Origin: Bacteroidia bacterium
GTDB lineage: Bacteria > Bacteroidota > Bacteroidia > Bacteroidales > Prolixibacteraceae
Direction of reading: 5' to 3'
DNA: 30,818 nucleotides
Assembly (NCBI GenBank): GCA_025358395.1
Contig: JANYJT010000274.1
Coordinates: 1-30,818, forward strand
Positions 15,018 through 24,159 of the stretch are shown one piece after another; position 1 is the first letter of the stretch, and each line of letters starts with the position of its first letter. The position numbers and the translations under genes are program-made. The notes beneath the pieces are model-generated. The model did no database searches. It had not been told where the DNA came from and was given only the letters and a program-made list of their open reading frames with translations.

Positions 15018-16514
15018 TTACCACCCCGGATTTTGTGTCAGGTTTTTGTTTTCCTGAATCTCGGCATCTGGTATTGCCCACAAATAATCCCGGTTTTTGT
15101 TGAAAGAGCGGGTTTCAATTTTAATTCCCTGGTAATTGTATATTGGACCATTGTTGACCACCTCAGCGGTCTTCCATCGATTAATATCCATGTAATAGAG
15201 TCCTTCCATCGCCAACTCTATGCGACGTTCCAACCGGATTGCATCACGCATCTTCTCTTTTGTGAGTCCAGGGGTGATATCGGGCATATTCACGGTTGCT
15301 CTCTTTCTGATCTTATTCAATGCCGAATAAATCTCTGTACCCGGAGCAGCGTTTGCCTCATTTAGCGCTTCTGCGTAAGTAAGTAAGACTTCCGCGTACC
15401 TAATGACGATTAAATTAAGCTCGGAATTTCCCGACGTAACGGAAGTAGTAACGTTGTCTGAATAGCTCGTCATCTTTTTGCAACCGAAGCCGGTCGTGAC
15501 AACATTTGACGCCGTCGTAACCTTCCCATTGTAGGGGTACCCAATGCACACAACTGTTTGGAGCAAACGCGGATCCCTGTTTTCATAAGGCCTGGCTGCG
15601 TTGTAAAGCGGCGACTCAAGGATCGGTTTTCCGTCTATCATTGGATAGGAATTGACCAAATCAAGCAGCGGTGCGGGCCGATTAAGGAGTACAATCGTAT
15701 TATCCAGATCGGTCTTGAAGTACGGAACCGTATATTGGATATCAAATATCACCTCTTTGTTGTTTTCATTTGCCAGCAAATACATTCCCCTGTAATCCGG
15801 AAATAAATCGTACACTCCCAGATCAATGACCGACTTAGCCGCCTGGGCCGCCTCCGTCCACCGTTCAGCATACAAAAGCATTCTCGCTTTCAATGCCAAC
15901 GCTGCACCTTTGGTCACGCGCCCTTTGTCTGTTGATGAACTATATGTGGCAACCAACAACGTTGAAGAAAGATCGAGGTCATCAATAATTTGCTTTATCA
16001 CCTCGTCTTTTGTATTTCTGGGCAATTGACCCTGAGTTTTATTGTCAGGAGTGTGGACGATCACGGGGCATCCTCCGAAATGGTTAACCAGGTAAGAGTA
16101 GTACAATGCCCGAAGAAACAGAGCCTCCCCCTTCATCCTGTTCCGCTTTGCTTCTGCAATCGGGGATTTATCGATTTGATCCAGGAAGGTATTTGCCCTG
16201 CCTATTCCCTTGTAGGCGTTATTCCAAAAACTGGTAAAAAGAGAGGTGGTTGAAAGCGCCGAACCTTTGGCGATACCATCAGTCCCATTCGCCTCATTGT
16301 AGGCTTTCGCATTGGGAGTTATCATTTCTGTTTCAGCATTGAAATAAACCTGCGTGTCATAGAGACTATTGTAGCAACCTGTAAGTGCAGCGGTGTATTG
16401 TTCTTCTGCAGCCCAAAAGGTCTCAGTACTGTATTTGTCTGTCGGATTCACATTCAGCATTGAATCACATGACGTCAGACCAATAAACAAAAGGAATATT
16501 ACTATATTTTTCAT
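15018..16514 (-). CDS. susD: SusD/RagB-family glycan-binding outer-membrane lipoprotein (PUL1)
   Basis: The 498-residue protein begins with a lipoprotein signal (MKNIVIFLLFIGLTSC, lipid-bearing Cys16) followed by DSMLNVNP, the usual SusD start. Helical repeats of the family follow (AEAKRNRMKGEALFLRALYY; KGAALALKARMLLYAERW). The C-terminal hallmark is present as RYAEVLLTYAEALNEAN and AIRLERRIELAMEG. It ends in NLTQNPGW, typical of SusD. It caps the SusC channel at the cell surface and hands it oligosaccharides. It starts 12 nt after the susC stop, so the two form one operon. Its partner receptor carries a nonsense codon, so the complex may no longer form. Confidence 0.95.
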   Translation of the reverse strand: MKNIVIFLLFIGLTSCDSMLNVNPTDKYSTETFWAAEEQYTAALTGCYNSLYDTQVYFNAETEMITPNAKAYNEANGTDGIAKGSALSTTSLFTSFWNNAYKGIGRANTFLDQIDKSPIAEAKRNRMKGEALFLRALYYSYLVNHFGGCPVIVHTPDNKTQGQLPRNTKDEVIKQIIDDLDLSSTLLVATYSSSTDKGRVTKGAALALKARMLLYAERWTEAAQAAKSVIDLGVYDLFPDYRGMYLLANENNKEVIFDIQYTVPYFKTDLDNTIVLLNRPAPLLDLVNSYPMIDGKPILESPLYNAARPYENRDPRLLQTVVCIGYPYNGKVTTASNVVTTGFGCKKMTSYSDNVTTSVTSGNSELNLIVIRYAEVLLTYAEALNEANAAPGTEIYSALNKIRKRATVNMPDITPGLTKEKMRDAIRLERRIELAMEGLYYMDINRWKTAEVVNNGPIYNYQGIKIETRSFNKNRDYLWAIPDAEIQENKNLTQNPGW

Positions 16515-16526
16515 AATAGAATCAAT

Positions 16527-19500
16527 TTAGAATGAGACATTTAATCCAACAGAATAGGTCTTGACCGACGGATATTCATAATAGTTACCCTGTTTGACAT
16601 GTCTTTCAGGGTCAAAGTCCTTCATTTTAGAAAATGTCATCAAATTTTGTCCGTTCACAAACAGGAGCAGATTTTGCAATCCAATCCTGGAAATCACCTT
16701 ATTGGGGACGTTATATGAAAACTGAAGGTTTTTAAGTCTCAGGTAAGATGCATCCTGCAACCAAAAATTTGACCACATGTATTCATCGTTTAACCCGTCT
16801 TCATAGGTTATCATAATGGGCAATTTTGCATCCGGCTTTTCTGGTGTCCAGGAATTTTCGACCCAATTACGGGTAACCGACGTTCCAAACCAGAAAGGTG
16901 TCGCAACAATCGCCTCAGGATAGGTTTTTATTCCGGAAACTCCCTGGAAGAATCCGGTGAGCGCCCAATTTTTGTACGTCAGGTTGATAGTGAAATCGTA
17001 CGTATATTTTGGAATTACTCCCCCGCTGATAACGCGGTCGTCCTGATTGATCTTGTCATCGTTGTTTTGATCCTTGTACTTCAGATAGCCTGGCTTTGTG
17101 GTGATATTCTGATACGGACTGGCAGCGATCTCGGCGGCCGACTGGAAAATCCCGATAGCTTCCAGCAAATAATAAGAATCGATCGGGCTACCCTCTTTGG
17201 TAATGTATTTTCCGTCGTAAATAACCTGACCATTGAGTTTTTCAACTTTATTGTCGTTGTAGTTTATGCCGGCATTCACCTTAAAATTCAGATCTCCAAT
17301 CTTATTGCGGTACCCTACATTCAACTCATAGCCCTTATTATCCACTATTCCGATATTCATAATCGGACCACCCAAATTCCCTACCTGGGCAGGAAGCTTG
17401 ACTTGTCTTAAAATATCTTTCGTTTTTTTATCATACAATTCAAGGGAGATATTCAATTTGCTGTCGAACAAGGAAGCGTCGACTCCAATATTTGAGATTG
17501 TGGTAGTTTCCCAGGTTATGTTTGGATCATTGTAAGCAGTCACGGCAACCCCCGGATTAACAGCACCACCAAAAACATATTCCTTCTTGATGTCCATCAT
17601 ATTTACATATCTAAAGTCGCCAATGCGTTCATTCCCAAGACTTCCATATGAACCTCTGAGCTTAAGGGTGGATACCCATTTCTGATTCTTTATGAAGTTT
17701 TCACGATCGACTCTCCAACCTGCGGAGAATGATGGAAAGAATCCCCACCGGTTTCCTTTTGCAAATTTTGAGGAACCGTCATAACGGAAATTCGCTTCCA
17801 CCAGATATTTCTGCTTGAAATCGTAATTGACCCGGCCAAAACCTCCAATCAGATAGTTGGCCGATGATGTTCCGGCATCACTTGGATTCGTTGATCCGGC
17901 GCTAAGTTCATACAGGTTGTTTCCCAGGAATCCCTCGATTGTTGCATTGAAATATCTGGCAGAAAAGCTTTCGTAACTATTTCAGAGCAATACATTCAGG
18001 TTATGAATATCTGCAAATTGCTTTTCCCAGGATAAGGTATGAAATAATGTAAGATTTAAATTGTTATCGTCCCGATTTGTCACATGTCGGTTTTTATTGT
18101 CCGTGTAATAATCAACCCGTGAGGCTTCCAACGTTTTTACTTGATACATATAGATGTCCGGCACAAACTGCGACTGAAATCCATCATATTTATTTGCCCC
18201 GATCTTGGCATAATAATTAATCCCCAAAGGCAGTTTTACGTCGGCATAGACACTCATCAGGGTTGTATAGGTTTTGTTATTCAGAAATCCCTCGTTTGCC
18301 CAAACGAGCGGGTGTCGGTACAGATTGTGTCCGGGCGTTCTCACCCACACATTTGCATAACGGCCATCTTCCAGATAAGTGGGATGAAATCCCTGTGCTT
18401 TAAACACCATTTCCATCATGCTGGCAGCTGTTGTGGCCGGCTCATGCACGTAGCGGTACATCATGGAAAAATCGGATCCAATTTTCAACCAATCTTTCAA
18501 CTGAAAATTCACGTTTGAGCGAACAGATAACTGGTTGCTGTTTGTTCCCATCAAAATACCGTCCTGATTTTGATATCCAACAGACAAGGCATAACTGGTT
18601 TTATCTTTGCTTCCTGAAAACCGAAGATTATGTTCCTGAACAACAGCATCATTAAACATTATATCTAACCAATCGTTTGAAGGGTAGACATAGGGGTTTG
18701 TTGATCTCCCCGCCTCATATTCGGCTATTGTTGCATCAGAATAATCAAGAATGAGGCGCCCTGCATTGGCTTGAGCCTTATTTCTCAATTTCATGTATTC
18801 GACCGGATCTTTTACCAGATTCGGAAGGTAGGTTGCAGTCTGAATTCCGAAGTAGTTATTGTACTCAATTTTGGAGGTACCCTGGACTCCTTGCTTGGTG
18901 GTGACCAAAATTACGCCGTTGGCAGCCCTGTTTCCATAAATTGAGGCAGACGCGGCGTCTTTTAATACAGAGATACTCTCGATATCATTGGGATTGACCG
19001 CGGTAAGCGGAAATTCAATTCCATCGACCAAAACCAGCGGATCATTTACATTCAGGGTTCCCTGTCCGCGTACGCGGATTGTCGCACCGTCTTTTCCCGG
19101 TTGCCCGCCGGCCTGATTTACGTACAAGCCGGATACCCCTTGCAATGCCTGACTCGAGTTCGAAATAGGTCGGTTTTTCAATTCTTTCATATTGACGGAA
19201 GAGACAGATCCAGTCAGGTTTACCTTCTTTTGAACGCCATACCCCACGGCTACGACTTCCTCAATTCCAATTGTCTCGTCAACAAGCTTGACTTCGATAC
19301 TCGTTTTGCTTCCGACAGGCACTTCCTGCATTTTCATGCCTACAAATGAGAAAACCAGCGTTGCATTGGCAGGTACTCCTGAAAGCGAATATTTTCCTTC
19401 TGCATCCGTGATAATTCCAATCGTTGAACCTTTTACAAAAACAGAAACGCCAGGTAATGTGGCTCCCGAAGCATCTGTTACTTTTCCGGAGACCTTCTTG

Positions 19501-19898
19501 TCCTGCTGACTGGAAACCGCAGAAAAATTCTCGGATTTCGGTGCTATTACAATTAGCTTGTCGTCCGACACCCGATAGGTGACTCCCTGATCCTTGAAAA
19601 TTTCATCCAGGATCGATTCTATGCGTTGATCCTTCACTTTCAAATCAACTTTTCTGTTCACATCAACCTGTTCGCGTTGATAAAAAAAACGATAATCGCT
19701 TTTGTCCTGAATCTCTTTCAAAACATCTACTACTCTGGTATCCTTAAAATCCAAGGAAAATTTGGTAGTTTGGGAATAAACAGTAGCGGAAACCTGCATC
19801 AAACATCCCAAAAAAATCAAAAATGTAAGTTTCATTTTTAGAATTAGCTTATGCCCCCACAATTTTCCCTGAAAGGAAGCAGTTGGTTTTTTTTTCAT
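16527..19898 (-). pseudogene. susC: SusC-family TonB-dependent receptor with STN domain, interrupted by one in-frame TGA (PUL1)
   Basis: The reading frame spans 1124 codons but has a TGA at 17982-17984, giving 638 residues before and 484 after. Both halves are in the same frame and read smoothly across it (HNLNVLL, stop, NSYESFSARY). A GGA to TGA change would restore a Gly. The N-terminal part has a signal peptide (to about 42), an STN domain (about 45-115), a carboxypeptidase-regulatory-like domain (about 134-215) and the plug (SVLKDAASASIYGNRAANGV). The remainder is beta-barrel. The intact protein would import glycans through the outer membrane and signal through FecR. TGA ends other genes here (susD of PUL2, the Feo small protein), so recoding is unlikely. 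It is either a recent pseudogene or a sequencing error. Confidence 0.9.
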
Positions 19899-19913
19899 AA
19901 ATTTGTACGTGTT

Positions 19914-19928
19914 AGATTAATACTTAAT
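19914..19928 (-). promoter_or_regulatory. susC leader motif shared with PUL2
   Basis: On the minus strand the 15-mer ATTAAGTATTAATCT ends 15 nt before the susC ATG. PUL2 susC has ATTAATTACTAATCT, 13 of 15 identical, at 13 nt from its ATG. A CTGGTG lies upstream in both. It may be part of an ECF-sigma promoter or leader RNA common to the two loci. Confidence 0.45.
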
Positions 19929-19931
19929 TGG

Positions 19932-19989
19932 TGTTACAGCACCAGGATTATTAATTACATGGGGCCGGGAATGTTACAGCATCTCCGGC
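19932..19989. promoter_or_regulatory. fecR-susC spacer hairpin and TGTTACAGCA repeats (PUL1)
   Basis: GCCGG (19964-19968) pairs with CCGGC (19985-19989). On the coding (minus) strand the hairpin reads GGAGATGCTGTAACATTCC, close to GGAGATGCCGTTAACATCTC in PUL2. TGTTACAGCA occurs twice (19932-19941, 19972-19981), once within a second small dyad (GGTG/CACC). The element lies between fecR and susC in both loci. Confidence 0.5.
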
Positions 19990-20028
19990 TTTTTGTTTTC
20001 TTAAAGATTAGCTCATATTTCCCTCCTT

Positions 20029-21021
20029 TTAAATCTTTTTAATAATTATATTCTGACCAACAATCTCATAATCAATTGGCAAAGTGTGCTTTAAGATATC
20101 GAGAACTTCCAGAATGGTTTCGTTCTTGATAATCCCGTCATAGTGATACTCCAGGATTGACGGATCGGCAATCCTAATTTCAACACCATATTTTCGCTCA
20201 AGCAGCGACTTAAGATCTTTCAAACTCATGTTGACAAAAACAAGCTTATTTTCCTTCCAGGAGGTGTACAATTTTGTCTTCACCGTGTTTACCTGGATAT
20301 TTTTTTGTTCTCTGTCGTAGACCAACTGCTCGCCCGGAACCAGGATCTTCTCTTCAAATAAACTACGGTCTGCAGATGATTTCACCCGAACTCCCCCCTC
20401 TTCAAGCGTTGTCGTGACCTCTTTATCCTCCTTGTAAGCCTTGACATTGAAGATTGTTCCGGTTACCTTAACGTCATAATCGCTGGTGTGCACAATAAAT
20501 GGCTTTTTTTTCATCTTGGCTACCTGAAACCAGGCCTCACCGGTTAAAAAAACCTCCCGCATCCCATTATTTCCATCGACAGAATATTTTATGGTGGATC
20601 CTGAATTCAGAAAAATATGGGAACCATCGGGCAAAAGCATTTCCGAAATAGATCCCTTTGGCGCGACAGACGTGTAATAAACAGGTGAAGAATTTTTCTT
20701 ACCGGAATTAATATAGACCCCAAGGAGCAAACCAACTACCAGGATCGCGGCCCAACGTGAAAGTTGTACAATGAATCTCATCTTTTTGTGTTCGCCAGAA
20801 ATTTCGACCTCCCTGTTACTCCAAATTTTTTCGAACTGCGCGTCAAAATACTCCTTATTTTCAGTTGTATTAGATGATTGCTCCAATTCTTCCAAAAGCT
20901 GACTTTTCAATTCAAATTCTATCTCTGGCTGGTGGAATAACAATAAACAGGCTTGTTTTTGATCGTCGCTGGCGTCAACCGATCTTCCTTTTTGCAATAT
21001 ATTTTTAATGACTGAAGACAT
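20029..21021 (-). CDS. fecR: FecR-type anti-sigma factor (PUL1)
   Basis: The 330-residue protein has a cytoplasmic N-terminal part that would hold the sigma factor, one membrane helix (about 84-105) and a periplasmic FecR domain. The latter is recognised by PKGSISEMLLPDGSHIFLNS and by the GEAWFQV and VKVTGTIFNVKAY blocks. The C-terminal DUF4974-like part (LVFVNMSLKDLKSLLERKYG onward) probably contacts the STN domain of SusC. It lies between its sigma gene (148 bp upstream) and susC, the standard order. It senses receptor occupancy and releases the sigma factor. Confidence 0.93.
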   Translation of the reverse strand: MSSVIKNILQKGRSVDASDDQKQACLLLFHQPEIEFELKSQLLEELEQSSNTTENKEYFDAQFEKIWSNREVEISGEHKKMRFIVQLSRWAAILVVGLLLGVYINSGKKNSSPVYYTSVAPKGSISEMLLPDGSHIFLNSGSTIKYSVDGNNGMREVFLTGEAWFQVAKMKKKPFIVHTSDYDVKVTGTIFNVKAYKEDKEVTTTLEEGGVRVKSSADRSLFEEKILVPGEQLVYDREQKNIQVNTVKTKLYTSWKENKLVFVNMSLKDLKSLLERKYGVEIRIADPSILEYHYDGIIKNETILEVLDILKHTLPIDYEIVGQNIIIKKI

Positions 21022-21169
21022 TTCTAAAGTTTGTTTGGTAGTAATACGAATAGGTATCTCAATTTACTCACTCACATCCTTGATTTAATTTCAAAGCATT
21101 GCGATTATTCGGATAATGGTCGGTGAAAATGAAAGAATGCTGACATCCCAAATTACTCACCGCTCATTT

Positions 21170-21760
21170 TCATTGGCAGTTCAAAAAGAAGAATAGCAAT
21201 CCTGGCAGGGAGCCATTAACCAGCTTTTCCTTTAAAAAAGAAACGGCCCGGTACAATTGATTTTCAACAGTTCGTTTGGATAAACCAAGTTGTCCGGCAA
21301 TTTCGTCGTTCGATAAACTCTCTTCCTTGCTGAGCCGAAAAATATGTCGCCGTTGTTCAGGCATTGCGGCAACCAGCTGATTCAGGTTCGCCACCATCTC
21401 GTTGTAAATTAGCTCATGCCACGTCGAACTGCCGTCTGACGGGTCATTTTTAGTTAAAAATTCCAGATAAGCCTGTTCAATATTTCTTCGACGGATCAGA
21501 TCATAGATCAAATTAATGCAAATCTTAAAAAGCAGGGATTTGATGCTTTTGGAACTATCCAGCGTAGCTCTTATCTCCCAACATTTTAAAAACAGATCCT
21601 GGAGTAGTTCTTCCGCGTCTTGATCATTTTTAAGGTACGAAAAGGCAAAAGCGTGAACTTTAGGTGCATAGGCATCAAACAGAGACTTGAAAGCCACTTT
21701 TGATCCCGCTTTCAGTTGTTCAATAAATATTCTCTCCTGATCTTTATGCTCAAGCGCCAT
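21170..21760 (-). CDS. ECF sigma-70 factor, Bacteroides expansion family (PUL1)
   Basis: The 196-residue protein has region 2 (about 22-95; FKSLFDAYAPKVHAFAFSYL, then DAEELLQDLFLKCWE) and region 4 (about 125-180; LSNDEIAGQLGLSKRTVENQ) of an ECF sigma factor. A hydrophobic tail (LPGLLFFFLNCQ) follows, as in many Bacteroidota members. It should direct RNA polymerase to the PUL1 susC promoter when FecR1 releases it. It is transcribed away from the PUL2 sigma gene, with about 286 bp between the two. A consensus -7 box sits 22 nt before the ATG. Confidence 0.95.
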   Translation of the reverse strand: MALEHKDQERIFIEQLKAGSKVAFKSLFDAYAPKVHAFAFSYLKNDQDAEELLQDLFLKCWEIRATLDSSKSIKSLLFKICINLIYDLIRRRNIEQAYLEFLTKNDPSDGSSTWHELIYNEMVANLNQLVAAMPEQRRHIFRLSKEESLSNDEIAGQLGLSKRTVENQLYRAVSFLKEKLVNGSLPGLLFFFLNCQ

Positions 21761-21781
21761 TTATCCATGAGTAGGTTATTA

Positions 21782-21789
21782 CAAAGATA
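21782..21789 (-). promoter_or_regulatory. -7 box of the PUL1 sigma gene
   Basis: TATCTTTG on the minus strand matches TAnnTTTG exactly, 21 nt before the ATG at 21760. No good -33 element is seen. Confidence 0.5.
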
Positions 21790-22021
21790 TATTTATATGG
21801 GAAAATCCGATAATAAGGAATAGCGAAATGTAAGATGACGAAGAAATGTGTCTTCTCTCATTTTCTCCTTTCCTCAACTGCCGCAACCGCATGTTGTGTC
21901 CTGAAATACCAAACAACACACTTTCCCCCTCCATCATTTTGAAACCAGGAGAGGTGTATCAGACTCATAGAATTTATCGTTTTGGAATTTCAAAATAAGG
22001 AAGATTAGCAAAAGAAATTTC

Positions 22022-22029
22022 TATATTTG
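22022..22029 (+). promoter_or_regulatory. -7 box of the PUL2 sigma gene
   Basis: TATATTTG matches TAnnTTTG exactly, 17 nt before the preferred ATG at 22047. Together with the opposite box at 21782 it marks this spacer as a divergent promoter region. Confidence 0.5.
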
Positions 22030-22046
22030 ATCCATTGCAAGGACTA

Positions 22047-22604
22047 ATGGAAAGAGATCATACTCTCATGGTATATAATTTCAAAGATGATAAAAAAGCC
22101 TTCAAAAATTTTTTTGAAGGCTTTTATCCTTCTATATACGTTTTTGCCAAAAAATACCTGCAAGATCCTGATCTTGCGGAGGATCAGGCTCAGGAAGTAT
22201 TCATCGAATTTTGGAAGATAAAGGATCAATTTACCGACCTCCATGCCGTCAAGGGGTTTATCTATACTGTTGCCAGAAATAAATGTTTAAATGCAATTAA
22301 GCAACGGTCGATCCGGGACCAAATATTAAATGAGACCGTTTTCACGGATGATTACTTTTACGATTTAATTGTTGAAGAGGAGACTTACAGCTTTATTCAT
22401 CAGGCTGTCAATAAATTGGCGGCTCAAAGCCGGAAAATCGTTTTGCTTAGCATGGAAGGAACTAAAAATCAAGAGATTGCTGATTTTTTGAACATCTCCC
22501 TGAATACCGTAAAGACTCTGAAAAAAAATGCTTACAAAGAACTGCGGATCAACCTGAAAGACTATGCTTATGCCATGTTGTTGATCGGCCATTTCATACG
22601 ATAA
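22047..22604 (+). CDS. ECF sigma-70 factor (PUL2)
   Basis: I prefer the ATG at 22047 (185 residues). It is preceded by AAGGA at a suitable distance; an in-frame TTG at 22035 would add four residues but lies almost at the expected transcription start. Region 2 is clear (FKNFFEGFYPSIYVFAKKYL, DLAEDQAQEVFIEFWKIKD) and so is region 4 (LAAQSRKIVLLSMEGTKNQE, IADFLNISLNTVKTLKKNAY). It is only distantly similar to the PUL1 sigma factor, so the two loci should be controlled separately despite similar susC leaders. A 282-bp spacer precedes its fecR gene. It drives expression of PUL2 once FecR2 is relieved. Confidence 0.94.
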   Translation: MERDHTLMVYNFKDDKKAFKNFFEGFYPSIYVFAKKYLQDPDLAEDQAQEVFIEFWKIKDQFTDLHAVKGFIYTVARNKCLNAIKQRSIRDQILNETVFTDDYFYDLIVEEETYSFIHQAVNKLAAQSRKIVLLSMEGTKNQEIADFLNISLNTVKTLKKNAYKELRINLKDYAYAMLLIGHFIR

Positions 22605-22886
22605 TTATTTGTTTTTCTATGGCCGTTTGGAACTCGCGTGTTGGAATTATCATCTTCTTGGATGTAAATGATTTACATGCTCGTTTCCTAAAATAAATCT
22701 CGCCACAGGAATTCCTGCCGGCCATTTCTAAAAGTCTATTTTTTTTCTCTAAAAAAAATTGGAGTCCATTCACCCGTTTCAAGATCTCATTTGTTTTAAA
22801 TCTAAAAGAACTACCTGCCTGAAAAGCATTACGCATTTCAAAGAAGCGATAGCCCTCTTTTATCAAAACCATTCTTTCTGATAATT

Positions 22887-24068
22887 ATGGAAAAAATTAA
22901 TTCATCAATCGACATATCGTCACTGATCGCACGTGAGATGAGTGGCCAGTTGAATCCGAAGGAAAAAGAATCCTTGGATTCTTGGTTGAAAAGTTCGCCA
23001 AAGAATGAATTGCTTTATCGAAAAATAATCGACAGTACAAATTTTTCCAGACGGAATGAGCTATATGACAGTGTAAACGTCAGAAAAGCGTGGAACGAAG
23101 TTTCCGCTCATTTGGATATCAATTCCGGCAAAAGTTCGCTACGCCGCATCTGTACCTATGCAGCTGCTATCATGTTACCGATTTTCATAGTGGCGACTGC
23201 CTATTGGTACATAGATATTCGATCCGTAAAACAATTCTCAGAATCGACTATCGTTCCCGGTACTCCTAATGCCGTCTTGATAATGGCTAATGGTTCGAAT
23301 ATAAACCTTCATAGCGGTAAAGACGAAAAGCTGCTTGAAAATGATGGCACCATCATACAAAATAAAAGCGCCGAATTGAGTTACCCGGTTAACACACCGA
23401 CGGTGTCAAAAGAGATAAAGCTCAATACCTTAATCATCCCCAAAGGAGGGGAATACCGATTGGTTCTGTCGGATGGTACGCGCATATTCCTGAACTCCAT
23501 GAGCAAACTGGTATTCCCTATAAAATTCACGGGCAATATGCGTGAGGTCACCCTCGAGGGTGAAGCTTTGTTTGAGGTGACTAAAGATTCGTCTAAGCCA
23601 TTTATTGTATCAACAAAAGGGATGAAAGTAGAGGTTCTGGGTACATCCTTCAATATTAAGTCGTATCCGGACGAGCAGCAGTCATACACAACCCTTGTGG
23701 AGGGTGAAGTAAAACTCAATTCGGGCAATCAACTTTCTGAAATCAATTATCTGACACCAAACCAGCAGGCGGTGTACAATCCTTCTTCAGAAACAATAGC
23801 CATTCAAGAGGTTGACGCCAACCAAGTAGTTCAGTGGACACAAGGGAAATATACATTTACCAATCAGACTCTGGATGAAATCATGAAAACATTATCCAGA
23901 TGGTATGACTTTACTTACAAATACGAAGATGAAGGATTAAAGGCGATTCGGTTTGAAGGCGGATTGAATAAATATGAACATATTGATCCAATATTAGATA
24001 TCATTTACAAAACAGGAAAAGTTGAGATAACAGTTAAGGGAAATGAAGTTTTATTTTCGAAAATTTGA
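22887..24068 (+). CDS. fecR: FecR-type anti-sigma factor (PUL2)
   Basis: The 393-residue protein has an N-terminal cytoplasmic part with a Trp-containing helix motif (KESLDSWLKSSPKNELLYRK), a membrane helix (about 88-109) and a FecR domain (PKGGEYRLVLSDGTRIFLNS; GEALFEV; VEVLGTSFNIKSY). The C-terminal DUF4974-like part (KYTFTNQTLDEIMKTLSRWY onward) would meet the STN domain of SusC. It is about 60 residues longer than its PUL1 counterpart, mainly from an insert before the FecR domain (residues about 115-185). It sits between the sigma and susC genes, the usual order. Confidence 0.94.
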   Translation: MEKINSSIDISSLIAREMSGQLNPKEKESLDSWLKSSPKNELLYRKIIDSTNFSRRNELYDSVNVRKAWNEVSAHLDINSGKSSLRRICTYAAAIMLPIFIVATAYWYIDIRSVKQFSESTIVPGTPNAVLIMANGSNINLHSGKDEKLLENDGTIIQNKSAELSYPVNTPTVSKEIKLNTLIIPKGGEYRLVLSDGTRIFLNSMSKLVFPIKFTGNMREVTLEGEALFEVTKDSSKPFIVSTKGMKVEVLGTSFNIKSYPDEQQSYTTLVEGEVKLNSGNQLSEINYLTPNQQAVYNPSSETIAIQEVDANQVVQWTQGKYTFTNQTLDEIMKTLSRWYDFTYKYEDEGLKAIRFEGGLNKYEHIDPILDIIYKTGKVEITVKGNEVLFSKI

Positions 24069-24079
24069 TTAAAAAAATA

Positions 24080-24104
24080 CAGGAGATGCCGTTAACATCT
24101 CCTG
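24080..24104. promoter_or_regulatory. fecR-susC spacer hairpin (PUL2)
   Basis: CAGGAGATG (24080-24088) and CATCTCCTG (24096-24104) form a perfect 9-bp stem with a 7-nt loop. No T-run follows, so it is not a classical rightward terminator. A closely similar hairpin sits at the same place in PUL1. Confidence 0.55.
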
Positions 24105-24131
24105 CTAAAACATTTCTGGTGGTACAGAAAT

Positions 24132-24146
24132 ATTAATTACTAATCT
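24132..24146 (+). promoter_or_regulatory. susC leader motif shared with PUL1
   Basis: ATTAATTACTAATCT, 13 nt before the ATG, matches 13 of 15 bases of the PUL1 leader motif. CTGGTG lies upstream in both loci. It may belong to the promoter or the 5' leader of susC. Confidence 0.45.
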
Positions 24147-24159
24147 TAGATGTAAAATT

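Noticed and set aside
16527..19898. Recoded TGA (selenocysteine or Gly) in susC
   Set aside because: TGA is a normal stop for other genes in the window, and no selenocysteine context is evident; a nonsense mutation or sequence error is simpler.
22594..22872. 92-codon minus-strand frame between the PUL2 sigma and fecR genes
   Set aside because: It is antisense in a regulatory spacer, overlaps the sigma gene end, and shows no recognisable domain. A translated product is possible but unsupported.
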